From assembly GCA_018896395.1 (NCBI GenBank), contig JAHIMN010000226.1, positions 1 to 5,441 of the forward strand: a stretch of 5,441 nucleotides of DNA, written 5' to 3'. A program made the position numbers and the translations under genes. The notes under the pieces were generated by a model, which was given only the letters and a program-made list of their open reading frames with translations, was not told the origin of the DNA and did not search any database. Of this stretch, positions 1 to 5,441 are shown piece by piece. The first letter of the stretch is position 1. The number at the start of each line of letters is the position of its first letter. This DNA comes from Verrucomicrobiota bacterium. Lineage in GTDB: Bacteria > Verrucomicrobiota > Kiritimatiellia > JAAZAB01.

Positions 1-1330
1 GAGTCTGTTATTGTTGAATAGAACATATACTGCAGCGCTATTAGCCGTGCCCTTCGGCGTCGATGCACTCTTGTATGTGCTTCGCCGGCGCACCGGTTTA
101 GCGCTGGTCGGCACACTGGCGTTCGCACTATGCGCGGCGGTGGGATTTGGCTGCTTTCTTGGATACAATCTGTTGACCACGGCCAACCCGCTGCTGACGC
201 CTTACGAATACTATGCTCCGGGCGAGCGCCTGGGCTTTGGCTCAATGGTTCGTTTCGATGGCCACACTTACATACATACCATTTCCATGGGCTGGGCGTA
301 TTTGGTCGAGAACGTCCTCTTGTTGAACAGATGGTTGTTCGGCTTCAAGGGGTCTTTGCTCGTGGCTCTGGTCTTGGCTGCGATCGGCTGGTCGCGCCGC
401 TGGAGCCCGCTCTGGCTGGCGATCGTAGTCTTAATATGCTTCGGCCACATGGCCTTCTGGTATCCGGGCGAAAACAACATCGGGCCATACTATTATTTTG
501 AAACGATCCCGTTCCTGGCGCTGATGATCGCACTGGGTCTGACGCGCCTTTGGCGGTGGACGGAAGCGCGAAAGGGTATATGGCGTGCGGCATATCTGAC
601 GGCGGCGGGTGCGGCTGTAATTGCCTCTACAGCCTTCATGGTGCAAGAGAGTCACCGCATTCAAGTCTCATTGCAGCCGGACCACGAATTCACCAAGCAT
701 TTGCGTTCAGCGCCCGACAACGCGTTAATCGCCATCGATCCGGACCTGCCGGCGCGTTTGAATATGCTTGCTTTTAATCCTCGCGGGCTTGACAGTCAGC
801 CGTTGATCATTCGTCCATACGAGGATACCGCGCAAGTTCTCCTGCGGTATTTGAACGGTTGGAACGGGTATCGGCTCAACGGGAACGGCGGCCGGGGATT
901 AGAGGCGATTCATAAAACGCCGTTAAGGATGGTGTTCAATCTGGCCAAATCACACCGACTAACAGGCGACGACGAGGTGCAACCGGACGGCAGTGTGGTC
1001 CGTGCGGCTCGGGCCGGTAGGGATGCGGGCCAGATGTTGACCTTCGGTCGGTTCTGTTATCTGTATGCAAGCCGCTTTGCGTTCGAAGCTGATCTTGTGT
1101 GGAGCAACGTCTCGGCTGAGGCTCCCGTTTGGATGGATGTGGTGACCGCCGGCGGCCGCAATGTTCTGGTGCGGCACGCATTCAATGGCGACGGGGCCGG
1201 GTCAGTACGCGCGGAATTTTCCGTACCGACGCACGTGTTAGTGGAACCGCGCATCTACTATGGCGGTTCGGGTGACATCGCTGTCGGGGCACTGCGGATT
1301 GTGGAGATAGAGGAGCGCGCGCGGCAATGA
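1..1330 (+). CDS. GT-C-like membrane glycosyltransferase, C-terminal part (5' end outside window)
   Basis: The frame is open to the left edge, so the TTG at 11 is probably an internal Leu codon, not a start. Counting from that codon, 439 residues are visible. About six hydrophobic segments lie near residues 7-24, 29-52, 98-126, 131-151, 160-181 and 190-211, followed by a soluble part. The motif NPLLTPYEYYAPGERLGFG (59-77) and 'GPYYYFETIPFLAL' (158-171) resemble the second half of GT-C glycosyltransferases of the RgtA/B/C/D or PMT-like kind ('GPRYYFEALPFL' type). The catalytic acidic loop would be in the missing N-terminal half, so activity cannot be judged. Residues about 220-300 form an extracytoplasmic domain. 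Residues about 316-439 form a beta-rich module shared with the two - strand proteins of this window. The stop overlaps the next start (ATGA), so the two genes were probably co-transcribed and translationally coupled. The donor and acceptor sugars are unknown. Confidence 0.8.
   Translation, partial: SLLLLNRTYTAALLAVPFGVDALLYVLRRRTGLALVGTLAFALCAAVGFGCFLGYNLLTTANPLLTPYEYYAPGERLGFGSMVRFDGHTYIHTISMGWAYLVENVLLLNRWLFGFKGSLLVALVLAAIGWSRRWSPLWLAIVVLICFGHMAFWYPGENNIGPYYYFETIPFLALMIALGLTRLWRWTEARKGIWRAAYLTAAGAAVIASTAFMVQESHRIQVSLQPDHEFTKHLRSAPDNALIAIDPDLPARLNMLAFNPRGLDSQPLIIRPYEDTAQVLLRYLNGWNGYRLNGNGGRGLEAIHKTPLRMVFNLAKSHRLTGDDEVQPDGSVVRAARAGRDAGQMLTFGRFCYLYASRFAFEADLVWSNVSAEAPVWMDVVTAGGRNVLVRHAFNGDGAGSVRAEFSVPTHVLVEPRIYYGGSGDIAVGALRIVEIEERARQ
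1311..1315 (+). promoter_or_regulatory. Ribosome binding site of the UbiA-type gene
   Basis: AGGAG lies 11 nt before the ATG at 1327, inside the coding end of the upstream gene. The spacing is a little long. It agrees with translational coupling through the ATGA overlap and supports this start. Confidence 0.45.
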
Positions 1331-1626
1331 AAATCGTTCCATACATTCAGATTGCACGACCGAACCATTGGATCAAGAACGTTTTTGTGCTGCCCGGCAT
1401 TCTTCTGGCCTGGTTTTTCTATCCGTCGAGTTGCCAATGGGAGCGGGGATGGAGCATCGCGCTGGGATTGGCTGCGGCGTGCCTGACGGCATCGAGCAAT
1501 TACGTGCTCAATGAAATTCTCGATGCGCCCAAGGACCGTTTTCATCCCGTTAAGAAAAACCGACCGATTGCGTGCGGACAGATATGTCTGCCGGTTGCAT
1601 GGGCGGAGTGGTTGGTCTTGGGGTAA
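1327..1626 (+). pseudogene. UbiA-family prenyltransferase, decaprenyl-phosphate phosphoribosyltransferase type; frameshifted and truncated
   Basis: Intact relatives have about 290-300 residues, attach phosphoribose from PRPP to a polyprenyl phosphate in the membrane, and start the pathway to lipid-linked arabinofuranose or ribose. Here only 99 codons are open. The N-terminus has 'RPNHWIKNVFVLPG' (residues 11-24), typical of the decaprenyl-phosphate phosphoribosyltransferase branch. It also has the Mg-binding UbiA motif N62-x3-D66-x3-D70, followed by RFHP and KKNRPIA. The TAA at 1624 comes right after a GGGG run (1620-1623). Adding one G would give '...VLGVSAGWYISAPMGVL', a believable UbiA membrane helix, which stays open only to TAA 1689-1691. 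The second aspartate motif and about two thirds of the protein are absent. The start is the ATG in the ATGA overlap with the upstream glycosyltransferase. The product is almost certainly inactive unless the frameshift is a sequencing error, and even then the 3' part is missing. Confidence 0.8.
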
Positions 1627-1715
1627 GCGCAGGCTGGTACATCAGCGCCCCGATGGGGGTGTTATCGCCGTGGCATCTTCCACCGCCGTAAACCTGCACC
1701 GCCGCATCAGACAGT

Positions 1716-1766
1716 CCCCCCGGCCGAGGCGCCGATGCCCACGATGGGGAAAGCTTTACTGGTCTC
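1716..1766 (-). pseudogene. CheB methylesterase motif fragment
   Basis: Read on the - strand, these 17 codons translate to ETSKAFPIVGIGASAGG and run into a stop five codons later by position 1707. 'FPIVGIGASAGG' is the N-terminal signature of CheB-type protein-glutamate methylesterase domains, including CheB/CheR fusions, and the Ser of G-A-S-A-G-G is the family's catalytic nucleophile. What should follow (LEAL...) is not in frame. A one-base shift gives a weakly similar 'GGLSDAA'. No start, ribosome binding site or remaining domain is visible, so this is at most a relic of a chemotaxis-type gene. The match is short. It is persuasive because about 12 consecutive residues fit a well-conserved motif, but only a profile search could confirm it. 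Confidence 0.5.
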
Positions 1767-1784
1767 TGCCTCCGGGCAGACACC
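1761..1784. repeat. Inverted repeat with four-base loop in the rubble region
   Basis: GGTCTCTGCC, loop TCCG, GGCAGACACC. It forms nine base pairs with a single C-C mismatch (G-G on the other strand). On + strand RNA the loop would be UCCG, a member of the stable UNCG class. There is no T-run on either side, so it is not a standard intrinsic terminator. It sits between the two relic fragments and could be a recombination-associated hairpin or a weak bidirectional transcription barrier between the convergent genes. Confidence 0.4.
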
Positions 1785-1810
1785 CGGAACCGCCACGCAG
1801 ACAAGACACT

Positions 1811-1906
1811 CTGGCCGTGCGCGCCCAAATAACGACGGTGAGAAACTGCGTTAATCAGCACCTTGTGCAAGGCCTCTTTGGGATATTCCCGCGTGTCTTT
1901 ACGGAT
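1811..1906 (-). pseudogene. AlbA_2/RecG-like ATP-binding protein fragment (GHKL N-box)
   Basis: On the - strand the frame reads IRKDTREYPKEALHKVLINA and then VSHRRYLGAHG. This strongly resembles 'YPEEALREALVNAVVHRDYS' of proteins annotated as AlbA_2 (Schlafen-type) or RecG-C-terminal-like ATP-binding regulators. There the Asn of 'LxNA' is the N-box residue that coordinates Mg-ATP in the GHKL fold. The usual Asp of HRDY is Arg here. Similarity ends after 'LGAHG'. About 25 codons on, another frame gives 'GSGCLPGG', which may echo the family's 'SPGGLPxG'. Upstream it overlaps the stop codon of the 732-residue membrane protein, so no N-terminal part exists. The frame stays open across the antisense of the UbiA remnant, but that continuation has no recognisable content. 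A relic is more likely than a working gene. Confidence 0.5.
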
Positions 1907-4104
1907 TAATCCAGCCGCTGATAGCGGATGGTGTCGAGCCGGAGGTTGCCGGCGCCGGATTTCCAGCAGCGGAATTCGACTCCCTGGCCGGTGATAGTTA
2001 CGTTTAGATCCTGCCATTCATAGCCGCGCGTCGGCTGGTCCAGGATCAATTTACCGAGGGTGGTGCAACCGTGTTGCTCGGTTACTTCCAATGCCACGGT
2101 ATTGGCGGGATTGAGCGCGTCGGCTTTGACGCGGAAACTGACCCGGTAGCTTCCGGGCGGGAGATTGAGATAAGGTCCGTAGATCGCAAAGTTATTGTGC
2201 TCGTGGCGATCCACCTCCCAGGCCCAGCCGTTTTGTGCTTCAACGTCCCGTGCCACGTGGCCGATTTTATGTTGGAGCTCCTCGGCGGCCAGCCAGTATT
2301 CGCCGCGGATGGGCGTGTTGGTGGGTGCCATGCGTATGAAATGCCAGGGTCCAATAGCGTCAATAAACGCGTAAGCATCCCCCTGGATTTTTTGCTTGAT
2401 GAAGTCGTGGACCACCGGGTTACACCATTCCCGGTTGACCAGGATATAGCGCGCCTGAAAAGACTCCAGGTTTTTCCGGAACTCCTCAAGGTCATGAAAG
2501 GAATCATGGGCGTAATAGAACTTCATCCGGGGGATGAAAGGCATGAAGTTATAATTGCTGATAATTTTACCATCGAACCCATGCTGGCCCAAATATTGGA
2601 AGAGCATTCGATTAACATCCGCATTTCCGATCGTCTCCTGCTGGGCGGCCTGTTGCTCGAACAGCGCATCGGCCTTGTTGGCCGCGGTCAAGCCAAAGAG
2701 GAGCGCCAGCAGTGCCAGTAAAATGCGGCCGCGGGTTCGTTCGCGCAGGGTATCCGCGACGCCCAGCCCGGCGGCAATTCCCAGGAAGGGGATCGCGGGA
2801 GCCAGGTTGCGCGTGTCGTAACTCATGCCCAGGGACCAGATCAGATACCAGGCGCCGCCCAGCAAGGCGGGCCAACGCCAAGTTCGGCTGGCCAGCGCGG
2901 TCAAACTCAAGGCCATGATCAAGACCCCGGTCAATCCCCCGTTATTGACCAGCATCTTCAAGCCAAAGGCCATGCGTTCCGCGACGTCGCGACCCCGGTG
3001 TGAAAACGTCAGCACTTCATACGCGTTAATGTTGGCATCGATCGGCGTAGTCAGCCAGACCTGGGAGAAAATGTACCAAGGCAGCGGCAGCAGTATGGCC
3101 AGAGCCAGCCAGCGCACGATCCAACGGGAGGTTGTTGATGGCCCAGTGGGCCGCGCGCCGCGCCAGCGCCAAGCCAGTAGCGCCAGCGCGACACACGCAA
3201 ACCATCCGGTGATTTTGGTGAGCGCCGCCGCCGCGGCCAAGATGGGAACCAGGAAACTTTCACGTGCTTGCTCACCCGGTTTTGGCGGCGCGGTGAGATA
3301 TTTAAGAATGCAGGCGTAGAGTCCCATAGCGATCAGAAAGGTCAGCGGACCATCGGCATAACCCAGCACGAGCGCGCTATGGATGATGGTTTTCATCAAG
3401 TACGCGGTGAAGATGATGGCCAGCACGAAACCGAACCGCCGGGTACGCAACGCGAGGTCCACCAACAGCAACAGAACCGCCACGGGGAAAAACGGCATGA
3501 GCCCCTTGGCAAACATCCACAGGCGATCGGTTGCGAGGAAAAGGTAGGTCAGCGAAATGTTCGCGGGGAGCAACTGCGGATAGCTCATCGCGCGGTCAGG
3601 CCATTGATTCGCGGCCCAGTTCAGAGCCCATTTATTCCACGATGTTACTTCATCCCATACGCTGAAAATATCGCCCCAGCGTCCGGTCACTTCGCGGGCG
3701 GTCTCCAGTAAAGCCTGCGCGGCCAGCACGATAATAGCCAGTTTTACGACGCGCACAAGCCAGGAGCCTTGCCACAGTTCCTCGCCGAACCGGGTGATAC
3801 GGACTATATCGGCCGTCCAACCCGCCGACACCTGCGCGTCAGCCCGTGGCCAGGCCAGTGCGGCCGCCAACTCCAGGAAAAAAATACCGAGCACCACGGG
3901 CGTGATATAAATGCGCAACGCCACGAGCAAGGCAACGAGATAAAAATTAATCAACAGGCTGAGCGCGAACGACAGCAAAAAGGTCTGCAAGGCGCCGTCG
4001 CTCCAGCGCCGGGCGCGCACCAGTAGAAACCCAGGCAAAAACGCGATTTGGATCAGCGCGCAGAACCCGAACATTGATCTCAATAACGGTGCGCTTTCCA
4101 GCAT
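1906..4104 (-). CDS. Large polytopic GT-C-like membrane glycosyltransferase with C-terminal beta-sandwich
   Basis: This is a complete 732-residue protein. The N-terminal two thirds hold roughly 11-13 hydrophobic segments (for example 9-28, 38-63, 66-86, 117-134, 186-217, 222-247, 252-270, 285-311, 328-348, 391-405, 411-425, 436-450, 459-475). The likely extracytoplasmic loop after the fourth segment has 'FSVWDEVTSWNKWA' (147-160) with D151/E152, then 'YPQLLP' (175-180). 'ALTKITGWF' (294-302) and 'DTRNLAPAIPFL' (430-441) are also typical of GT-C-like proteins. An acidic loop residue of this kind is the usual catalytic candidate in GT-C enzymes, but its role here is inferred. Residues about 480-600 form a soluble domain, and about 612-732 form the beta-rich module shared with the neighbours. 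The ATG at 4104 was chosen for its AGGA 7 nt upstream and the hydrophobic N-terminus that follows. It lies downstream of the DUF2079-like gene on the same strand. The sugar substrate is unknown. Confidence 0.8.
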   Translation of the reverse strand: MLESAPLLRSMFGFCALIQIAFLPGFLLVRARRWSDGALQTFLLSFALSLLINFYLVALLVALRIYITPVVLGIFFLELAAALAWPRADAQVSAGWTADIVRITRFGEELWQGSWLVRVVKLAIIVLAAQALLETAREVTGRWGDIFSVWDEVTSWNKWALNWAANQWPDRAMSYPQLLPANISLTYLFLATDRLWMFAKGLMPFFPVAVLLLLVDLALRTRRFGFVLAIIFTAYLMKTIIHSALVLGYADGPLTFLIAMGLYACILKYLTAPPKPGEQARESFLVPILAAAAALTKITGWFACVALALLAWRWRGARPTGPSTTSRWIVRWLALAILLPLPWYIFSQVWLTTPIDANINAYEVLTFSHRGRDVAERMAFGLKMLVNNGGLTGVLIMALSLTALASRTWRWPALLGGAWYLIWSLGMSYDTRNLAPAIPFLGIAAGLGVADTLRERTRGRILLALLALLFGLTAANKADALFEQQAAQQETIGNADVNRMLFQYLGQHGFDGKIISNYNFMPFIPRMKFYYAHDSFHDLEEFRKNLESFQARYILVNREWCNPVVHDFIKQKIQGDAYAFIDAIGPWHFIRMAPTNTPIRGEYWLAAEELQHKIGHVARDVEAQNGWAWEVDRHEHNNFAIYGPYLNLPPGSYRVSFRVKADALNPANTVALEVTEQHGCTTLGKLILDQPTRGYEWQDLNVTITGQGVEFRCWKSGAGNLRLDTIRYQRLD

Positions 4105-4283
4105 GTTGTTATCCTATATTCTATGAGTAGAAGCGTTGGGCGTCGCACGGCGCAGATAATGCATTTTATTCCAGCGGCATATTTACCAAACAGCGGCGGT
4201 AAGTCAAGGCTCCGGGCAAACCGGTTTTTTGAAGCTTGATAAGGTTGACGACGCTTTGTTCCCAAGCCTTGGTAAACGCGGTC
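4105..4283. other. Intergenic region between the two - strand genes
   Basis: This 179-bp gap is more A/T-rich than the flanking genes and has no convincing reading frame. On the + strand, 4212-4230 reads CCGG-GCAAA-CCGG followed by six T, a minimal terminator-like shape with only a 4-bp stem, pointing away from both genes. The 8-bp inverted pair TTTACCAA (4182-4189) and TTGGTAAA (4269-4276) flanks it, and a small CCAAG-C-CTTGG palindrome lies at 4262-4272. The size of the gap leaves room for a separate promoter for the downstream gene. Confidence 0.4.
4112..4115 (-). promoter_or_regulatory. Ribosome binding site of the 732-residue membrane protein
   Basis: AGGA on the - strand stands 7 nt before the ATG at 4104, a normal spacing that supports this start over the next Met (codon 11). 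The A/T-rich 'TAGAATATAGG' overlapping and preceding it could hold a -10 element, but no convincing -35 is seen. Confidence 0.5.
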
Positions 4284-5441
4284 TCAATTCAGCCGGCGCC
4301 AGCTTACGCGGTCCACGACGATCTCGCCCGGCCCGATCTTGAATCCGCGGAATTCGACAGCGCCCATGCCAGTCAGCCGCGCCTGCAGTTTAATCTCGCG
4401 ATAGCCGCCGGTGTCGCCCGCCAGCAGATGTTCGGCGCGGATGAAGCGGCCGCCATTTTCGGAAACGTCGAGACGGGCGTAGGGTGATTTGGCGCGCCCT
4501 GCGCCCCGGAGGCGGAACGTAATTTCATAGTCGCCGGCCGGCAGATCGAGATAATGACCAAAGATAAAAGCGCCCTCGCTATCTTGCGGCTTGCACCGCC
4601 AGGCGAGGCCGTCGCCAGCCTGGTCGTCGGTGATGCCCGTGCCGGTTTGATGATTAAATTCCGTGGCACGGATGGTGTGCTCGAGGCGGAAAGCCAGCGC
4701 CGCGTTGGCGGTGGTGGGCGCCCCACGGCGGAAAATGGCCACCACATCGTTTTCGGCAACAAGGCCGTAAGCGGAGTTCGTGGCAAGTATGGTGCCGATA
4801 AGCCAGTCAAAATGCTCGTCATTCAGAAAGGGATAGGTCTCGCCATCCAGCCGCGTAGCCAGCCATTCGGTTTTACAGGAGGGTGACAGAAGCAAGGTAA
4901 GTTGCGTGCGCCGCGCCAAGTGCGGCGCCAGGGTCAGTGCGGCGGTTACGGGAACATGCGGAGGGATGCGCTCGAGCAACGCACGGTTTTCACGCATGAC
5001 ACGTGGACGGTTGCTACCCAAGGCAGCGATTAGGCTCGGCGCAGCATACCAGCCGAAAAAAAGGCCCGCAAGCAACAAAGCTATGCTGAGAGCGAAAATC
5101 GTGTGTCGCGCGCGATGCGAACGGCCTTGCATCCAAGTAACGATCTGCCCGGCTCCCGCAAGCGCGGCCAAGAAAAGAAGCGGGGTAAATGTGAACGGGT
5201 AATGCACGGCCAGACCAGACTGATAATTATTGACCGAAAGCCACATGACCCCCAGGGACATGCCGGCGGGTAAAACGAGTGCGCCGGCTAACAACGGCAG
5301 AAAAGCCATGGCCCCTAAAATTTGTAAAAAGGGTATCCAGCGCGCACTGTCGCAGGTAATCGTGACGAACCATGGCCAAAGTCCGCCGCAAGTTTGGGGC
5401 GTAACCAGGCGGCTCATATGCAACGGCTGGCCCGTGATCGA
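4284..5441 (-). CDS. DUF2079-like polytopic membrane protein, C-terminal part (5' end outside window)
   Basis: The frame is open to the right edge, so the TTG at 5423 is probably not the start. Counting from it, 379 residues are visible. Hydrophobic segments lie at about 32-62, 76-96 and 108-127. 'NNYQSGLAVHYPFTFTPLLF' (65-84) matches the 'HYSAPIIPFLFLAA' region of DUF2079 predicted membrane proteins. 'ERIPPHVPVTAALTLAPHLA' (151-170) and 'FDWLIGTI...YGLVAENDVVAIFRRG' (205-234) match that family's extracytoplasmic tail ('IPPDASVSAQNNLLPHLS', 'YGVVAExDGxxLLRRG'). DUF2079 proteins are GT-C-like and of unproven substrate. Residues about 256-379 are an added beta-rich module not usual in DUF2079. 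It is shared with the other two large proteins here and ends in the same '(R)RRLN/QRLD' fashion as the downstream 732-residue protein. It probably belongs with that gene to one envelope-glycan cluster. Confidence 0.75.
   Translation of the reverse strand, partial: SITGQPLHMSRLVTPQTCGGLWPWFVTITCDSARWIPFLQILGAMAFLPLLAGALVLPAGMSLGVMWLSVNNYQSGLAVHYPFTFTPLLFLAALAGAGQIVTWMQGRSHRARHTIFALSIALLLAGLFFGWYAAPSLIAALGSNRPRVMRENRALLERIPPHVPVTAALTLAPHLARRTQLTLLLSPSCKTEWLATRLDGETYPFLNDEHFDWLIGTILATNSAYGLVAENDVVAIFRRGAPTTANAALAFRLEHTIRATEFNHQTGTGITDDQAGDGLAWRCKPQDSEGAFIFGHYLDLPAGDYEITFRLRGAGRAKSPYARLDVSENGGRFIRAEHLLAGDTGGYREIKLQARLTGMGAVEFRGFKIGPGEIVVDRVSWRRLN

Larger units (their letters stand above)
1692..1905. 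other. Relic-gene junction between the convergent blocks
   Basis: No intact gene is present. Reading both strands, I find only the CheB-like and AlbA_2-like fragments on the - strand and one hairpin. The + strand frames are open in places (one runs to 1909) but are rich in Arg and Pro and match no family, which is what antisense of GC-rich coding relics looks like. The region therefore holds debris instead of the missing C-terminal two thirds of the UbiA-type gene. Confidence 0.5.

Noticed and set aside
1692..1905. Insertion sequence or transposon in the junction
   Set aside because: I found no transposase motif, terminal inverted repeats or target duplication. The only repeat is the short hairpin at 1761-1784.
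1511..1909. A + strand gene of 132 codons
   Set aside because: It starts inside the UbiA motif region in another frame, is rich in Arg/Pro without family resemblance, and runs antisense across the relic fragments.
1550..2017. A complete - strand gene of 155 codons spanning the junction
   Set aside because: Its first 37 codons are antisense-phase overlap with the end of the 732-residue gene and its last codons are antisense to the UbiA remnant. Only the middle part resembles a family, so I treat it as a relic.
2071..2721. Open + strand frame of 216 codons opposite the 732-residue gene
   Set aside because: It lies wholly antisense to a gene with clear membrane-protein and family features, has no recognisable domain, and is a typical by-product of GC-rich codon use.
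4080..4265. A small - strand gene of 61 codons before the 732-residue gene
   Set aside because: It overlaps the start of that gene in a different frame, matches no family, and has no good ribosome binding site that I can see.
1..5441. CRISPR array, tRNA, rRNA or toxin-antitoxin pair
   Set aside because: No regularly spaced repeats, no cloverleaf-like or rRNA-like stretches and no small paired genes were seen on either strand.

Overview
The window looks like a bacterial chromosomal segment of moderately high GC, devoted to cell-envelope glycan assembly. All three large genes encode polytopic membrane proteins that resemble GT-C-type glycosyltransferases, meaning integral membrane enzymes that use polyprenyl-phosphate-linked sugars on the outer face of the cytoplasmic membrane. 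Bacterial origin is supported by the ATGA-overlapping gene pair, the leader with a ribosome binding site and the protein families. No marker gene fixes the phylum. A free-living environmental lineage (Verrucomicrobia or Chloroflexi type, for example) is only a guess.

Layout: two blocks face each other tail to tail. On the + strand, the C-terminal part of a GT-C-like protein (1-1330, cut by the left edge) overlaps by ATGA a UbiA-family gene of the decaprenyl-phosphate phosphoribosyltransferase type (1327-1626). That gene is broken. A probable single-G loss in a GGGG run causes a stop after 99 codons, and UbiA-like sequence fades out by about 1690. On the - strand, the C-terminal part of a DUF2079-like membrane protein (5441-4284, cut by the right edge) is followed after about 180 bp by a complete 732-residue GT-C-like protein (4104-1906).

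Between the two blocks, about 1690-1906 appears to be gene rubble on the - strand. One fragment carries the N-box of an AlbA_2/RecG-like GHKL ATP-binding protein and starts within a few bases of the 732-residue gene's stop codon. A second fragment of about 17 codons matches the catalytic-serine motif of CheB methylesterases. Neither belongs to the surrounding pathway, so this looks like a recombination or deletion scar that also removed the rest of the UbiA gene.

The three large proteins, although different in their membrane parts, all end in the same kind of C-terminal module of about 120 residues. It has an H-x-T-G-like lead-in, a strand pair around 'YLxLPxGxYxxxFR' and a final 'GxGxxxxDxxxxxRL' edge. 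It is probably an extracytoplasmic, possibly carbohydrate-binding, beta-sandwich. Together with the phosphoribosyltransferase remnant, this suggests a locus that builds or decorates a surface glycan from lipid-linked sugars, perhaps pentofuranose.
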